A stretch of 9,532 nucleotides of DNA. Origin: Chlamydiota bacterium. GTDB lineage: Bacteria > Chlamydiota > Chlamydiia > Chlamydiales > SM23-39. The notes beneath the pieces are model-generated. The model worked only from the letters and a program-made list of their open reading frames with translations. It was not told where the DNA came from and ran no database searches. Below, piece by piece: positions 6,613 through 9,532 of this stretch. The translations under genes and the position numbers were made by a program. The DNA lies in assembly GCA_027459365.1 (NCBI GenBank), contig DAIDIM010000087.1, positions 1 through 9,532 of the forward strand, in the 5' to 3' direction. Each line of letters opens with the position of its first letter. Within the stretch, counting starts at the first letter, position 1.

Positions 6613-6655
6613 CTTTCATAGAATCTCGCACATCTTTCTAGCGCTTTTTAAAATT

Positions 6656-7479
6656 TCAATGAAGATATTGGTGGATGGTCTTATCTTCGATTTGGCATAG
6701 ATTTTCGAAAAAATCGGGATCTGTTTCTTTAGAGGATTTTCTTTTCTCTGCACAGTAGTTTTCTGTGCGTGTCCAGTAATGATGGAGTGTTACCTGATCC
6801 GGAGAAAACGTTTTGCTGCCGAAGCCAGGTTTTAATGTTTGTGCGATATGCACGAGGGCAAAGGTGACTGCTTCCGGTCTGTGGAAACTTTTGACTCTTT
6901 TGTTCCAAGGATGATCTGGCTTCGAGCACCAGGTGAGTTTTTCTGTTAGCAACTCTCCTTCCAACAGTTCTTTGACATTCGAGGTTCCAAAAATTTTCCA
7001 ATGTATGGAGATCGAGCCTTTGTTATTTTTCTTTGCTTTGCGAAGAAGATCATAGAAGGCCGAAGCTCCTTTTGCAGGAACGATGAACTCATCGATGTCG
7101 ATCATGGCGACCCAGTCGACTTTTCCTAGGGCTCTATTTTTTAGACAATCATTGTAGGCTCCCAATTGTGATGCAGACCAAGGAGCGTCCATAAAGTCGC
7201 CAAAGGCATGGTGACTTGCGTCAGAAGAACTCCAGTCGATTAGTTGACAATCCCTTGATCTACAAATGGCTGTAGAGTTTCTTTGAAAGAGTCGGTGCTA
7301 TCATTGTTGTAGAGATAAAAGGTGTTCACTCCAAGAGCCGAATGGTGATAGGTAATCCATTCTTTTAACCAAGGAGCCTCATTTTTAAAAATGGCGCAAA
7401 TAGCCAAGCGAGTCGGTTCCTTTTTATAACAAGAAATACAGAATAAAAATAAGAGGAGTACTTTCAAGAGGCTTTTCAT
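6656..7479 (-). pseudogene. GT92/GT2-like glycosyltransferase with lipoprotein-type signal, frameshifted
   Basis: Two reading frames together encode one glycosyltransferase of about 274 residues. Frame one (7479 to the stop at 7240) has a hydrophobic leader MKSLLKVLLLFLFCISC whose Cys17 fits a lipobox loosely, then LAICAIFKNEAPWLKEWITYHH and FYLYNNDSTD, hallmarks of the DUF23/GT92 and Glyco_tranf_2_4 families. It stops at GIVN-TAA. Frame two opens exactly there (LIDWSSSDASHHAFGDFMDAP) and continues with AYNDCLKNRALGKVDWVAMIDIDEFIVP, whose D-x-D (IDIDEF) is the metal/nucleotide-sugar motif. One missing base near 7243-7246 explains the break. As it stands no full enzyme is made; a start at Met 7192 would give only a fragment lacking the NEA region. 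The first ATG overlaps the upstream gene's stop by four bases (ATGA). The acceptor is unknown. Confidence 0.8.
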
Positions 7480-8415
7480 TTTTCCGCAAGTAACTTTTTG
7501 TAAAGATGATCGTCGATATCGAGACTCGACTTGTCTATAGTGATTACTTTGTCTTCAATGATGAAATGGGCTGGAGAATAGACCACCGCATAGTCGTGAA
7601 GTAACGAAGGAATTATGCTGAAATTAGACTGGGGTCTAATTAAACAATCGAAATTAAAGAGCGAAAAGAAATCCTCTAAGACGTTCTTGTCATGGCTATT
7701 TGTAGTCCTGCAGGTAAAATTCACAGAGACGTTTGGAGGAACAATGGTTTTTAAGTGCTGGACAAACGAATCGGGATTTTTCGCATCTGTAAAGATATGG
7801 CAGGTGATCGGTTTGTCTGGAAAGAGGGCGAGCACTTTCGAGAATCCGTCCAGATAGAAATGGAGAGGGGGAAGTTTCATCGGAAGTCTTAGCCGAGTCT
7901 CTTCAGAATCTAGGCCCCCTCCTTCACGAATGTGCATCGCTACATTGACCGTATTTTTAGGCGGATGAATCAACTGTAGTGCTTTTTGGGGGGCGATCAA
8001 TTTGAGTACGATATTGCGGAATTTTTTATCTTTCCAATCCACATCGAAGTGGTAATAACCCGAATAATCTGTTTCCCAACGATCTCCTGGAAAATAAGGG
8101 CAAACGTAGACGAAGTAATCGGGATGTTTACAATCGATCGGCTGCTCGCGCCAGGGAACGACTTGATAGTTTTTTTTCTTCAGAGCATTTTCGAGCCGTG
8201 TTTCTTTCTTATGAAGAACAAGTTTTGTTGAGTAGTCAAAGCGTTTGTAGAAAAAGGGAATTTCATATTTATAAGAAATCCATTTCGCGCGCAGATTAGG
8301 TAAGTAATTTATCGCCGAACCGACCTCCGCCATCATCATTTGTCACCGCATGATGTGGGTGAGCGTGAAGAAGCATGGAAATAACCAAAAGAAGGAATAA
8401 GAAGATTTTAAACAT
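7476..8415 (-). pseudogene. Exported fucosyltransferase-like (GT11/O-FucT-like) glycosyltransferase, frameshifted near its N-terminus
   Basis: The ATG at 8415, with AGGAGAG eight bases before it, starts MFKIFLFLLLVISMLLHAHP (a signal peptide or anchor), then TNDDGGGRFGDKLLT and a stop at 8296-8298. Removing one A in TAAT (8295-8298) gives LLTYLRAKWISYKYEIPFFY and runs in frame to 7476: a 312-residue protein. Motifs suggest a GT-B fucosyltransferase-like enzyme: GGGRFGD near residue 29-35, VAMHIREGGG (restored 158-167; compare HxRxGD), and the late segment DCLIRPQSNFSIIPSLLHDY, equivalent to the D..I.S.SSFS..A motif. The donor would be a nucleotide sugar such as GDP-fucose; this is inferred from family pattern. 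A start at 8339 inside the broken region lacks the GGRFGD motif and a ribosome site and is probably not real. It is coupled to the second glycosyltransferase gene by an ATGA overlap. Confidence 0.78.
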
Positions 8416-8485
8416 CCTTGTAACTCTCCTAAAATCGTGAAGACAACTTAACAATTTTTTCCAATTTCGAGAAGGGAAAGATTCT

Positions 8486-8513
8486 TTTGTCAATGAGGAT
8501 TTTCCTCGTCAAA
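8486..8513. repeat. Small inverted repeat in the divergent intergenic region
   Basis: GAGGA (8495-8499) pairs with TCCTC (8503-8507) around a TTT loop, and TTTG (8486-8489) pairs with CAAA (8510-8513). It lies between the divergent starts at 8415 and 8619, so it may be a regulatory site. There is no U run after it that would make it a terminator. No convincing -35/-10 pair was found in 8416-8618. Confidence 0.3.
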
Positions 8514-8618
8514 TAATAAATTCTTGATGAACCCCTCCTATTGTTGTGCTTCCAAAAAAATAAATTGATAGAAATGTGTATATTGGTAAAAATATCTACA
8601 ATATATCAGGAAAAAAAC

Positions 8619-9401
8619 ATGAGATATTTCATTCTACTTACGGTTTTATTGTTCTCTGCTTCAATCGAGGCTCGGAATGTTGGAAAATGTTGCTGCGAAG
8701 ATTATTGTAATCGAATGTACATTGGAGCCTATGGGGGTGGAATTTTCTCAACTGAATCAAGAATTTCTCAAATGGGAACGGCACTGTTTTCTGAAGTGAC
8801 CGATGGGGGTCCATTGGCAGTAGAGGCTCGCGGGCATTTGGAAAAAAAGGGGACCGGTTTTGGTGGCGTTCAATTGGGATATGAGTGGAAAAAATGTTTG
8901 AATGAGTGCGATTGGTGGACAATCTCTCCAACTGCTGAAGCTGAGGGATTTTGGTTCAGTCGAAAAATGAGTGGTCATCTCTTCAATAGGACAGATACAG
9001 ATCGCTTACCTGAGCATGACTTCTTGGATTCTTTTCATGTGGTTGAAGGTGTCTATTTAGCAAATTTGATTTTGTCTTTGAATAATACTTGGGACTTGGC
9101 TCCTTATGTTGGATTAGGAGCAGGGCCAACACGCATCGCTCTTCATAATGCCGATTCTTTGCAAGTCGCACCATTTGAAGCTGGAATCAATCATTTTAAT
9201 TCTGATACAAATGATTCAATATGGACATGTGCAGCGCAAGTCAAAGCAGGTCTCCGTTATGACTATTGTCGATTCCACTTCTTTGGAGAATATCGCTTTG
9301 TATATGCCGATGTGAGCCATTTCATTTTTGGCTCGACTGTATATCCGACACATGCCCATACAACTCCATGGAATGTTAACTCGACTTTGTACATTTTTTG
9401 A
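8619..9401 (+). CDS. Cysteine-rich outer-membrane beta-barrel protein
   Basis: A 260-residue exported protein. The ATG at 8619 is chosen over a longer in-frame start at 8541 because AGGA (8608-8611) precedes it at the right distance and it begins a clean signal peptide (MRYFILLTVLLFSASIEA, cleavage after Ala18). The mature part opens with Cys24-Cys25-Cys26 and Cys30 and has four more cysteines (eight in all). It shows alternating-strand segments typical of 8- to 10-strand barrels: MYIGAYGGGIF, GFGGVQLGYEW, WTISPTAEAEGFWF, WDLAPYVGLGAGPTRIAL, AAQVKAGLRYDY, FHFFGEYRFVYAD. It ends in Phe (LYIF), as barrel proteins usually do for Bam recognition. Many cysteines fit the disulfide-linked envelope of Chlamydiota. 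The role (porin, adhesin or structural) cannot be told. A large palindrome follows the stop. Confidence 0.8.
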   Translation: MRYFILLTVLLFSASIEARNVGKCCCEDYCNRMYIGAYGGGIFSTESRISQMGTALFSEVTDGGPLAVEARGHLEKKGTGFGGVQLGYEWKKCLNECDWWTISPTAEAEGFWFSRKMSGHLFNRTDTDRLPEHDFLDSFHVVEGVYLANLILSLNNTWDLAPYVGLGAGPTRIALHNADSLQVAPFEAGINHFNSDTNDSIWTCAAQVKAGLRYDYCRFHFFGEYRFVYADVSHFIFGSTVYPTHAHTTPWNVNSTLYIF

Positions 9402-9418
9402 TGGCATCTCCGGTGAGA

Positions 9419-9504
9419 GCGTCCGAGCTTTTATTATTTTTTTACTCGTCAATAGGGACGTTGCTGCTATTAACTCGTAAAAAAATAATAATATCATCGG
9501 ACGC
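9419..9504. repeat. 86-base imperfect palindrome downstream of the barrel gene
   Basis: Outer arms GCGTCCGA (9419-9426) and TCGGACGC (9497-9504); middle arms TATTATTTTTTTAC (9432-9445) and its exact 14-base complement (9477-9490); inner arms AATAG (9451-9455) and CTATT (9467-9471), with an 11-base loop. All three share one centre (one-base offset for the outer pair). It could be a strong, possibly bidirectional terminator, or a miniature palindromic mobile element. The T run lies inside the stem, not after it, which is unlike an ordinary terminator. Confidence 0.8.
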
Positions 9505-9532
9505 CTCCCTCGGATCTGCCTTTCAAAAAATG

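Noticed and set aside
7615..8231. Plus-strand open frames at 7615-7857 and 7986-8231
   Set aside because: They are antisense to the glycosyltransferase frame with its clear motifs, and have no recognisable features.
9384..9532. Open frame running off the right edge (MASPVRASELLL...) as a new gene or barrel extension
   Set aside because: It is made of the palindrome arms and low-complexity AT sequence; the barrel already ends in Phe.

Overview
The window reads as a piece of a low-to-mid GC bacterial chromosome, most likely an intracellular member of the Chlamydiota (Parachlamydia-like). This is an inference. It rests on an acylase carrying an Inc-like bilobed hydrophobic domain without a signal peptide, a cysteine-rich outer-membrane barrel, single-copy tRNA genes without an encoded CCA, and several short decayed genes. 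No taxonomic search could be run.

Left end (1-1600): a minus-strand pair reads ttcA (tRNA 2-thiocytidine synthetase-like) into putP (Na+/proline symporter, cut by the window edge). Divergent from it is a plus-strand pair of tRNA genes, tRNA-Thr(TGT) and tRNA-Tyr(GTA). Both transcripts start from a short shared promoter region.

Middle left (1600-3630): one plus-strand gene encodes an N-terminal-nucleophile amidohydrolase of the acid ceramidase / NAAA / C45 type, preceded by a two-helix membrane hairpin. The 330 bases after it hold no intact gene. They contain what looks like a decayed small minus-strand gene, a direct repeat, and a 9-bp inverted repeat in front of the next operon.

Middle (3630-5680): a two-gene plus-strand operon. 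The first gene encodes a Schlafen/AlbA_2 + GHKL ATPase + winged-helix protein. Four bases later comes a gene for an N-terminal lysozyme-like (phage P5-like) region joined to a DUF3892 domain. This second gene is broken by one extra base near 5567; in the shifted frame the rest of DUF3892 is perfectly readable.

Right (5660-8415): minus-strand genes. An exported protein with two DUF4431-like repeats converges on the operon above. To its right lie two translationally coupled glycosyltransferase genes (a fucosyltransferase-like gene, then a GT92/GT2-like gene), each with an N-terminal export signal and each broken by a single-base frameshift (near 8296 and near 7245). A terminator follows them at about 6591-6612.

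Right end (8416-9532): a 203-base divergent intergenic region, a plus-strand cysteine-rich outer-membrane beta-barrel gene, and an 86-base imperfect palindrome behind it.

Three clean single-base frameshifts in about 2.7 kb, all in accessory genes, while the housekeeping genes and two neighbouring genes are intact, is the main pattern. Either the surface-glycan and effector-like genes are freshly decaying, or the assembly has local indel errors. The most interesting biology is the Inc-like anchor fused to a ceramidase-like hydrolase, followed by the AlbA-ATPase + lysozyme-like/DUF3892 gene pair.
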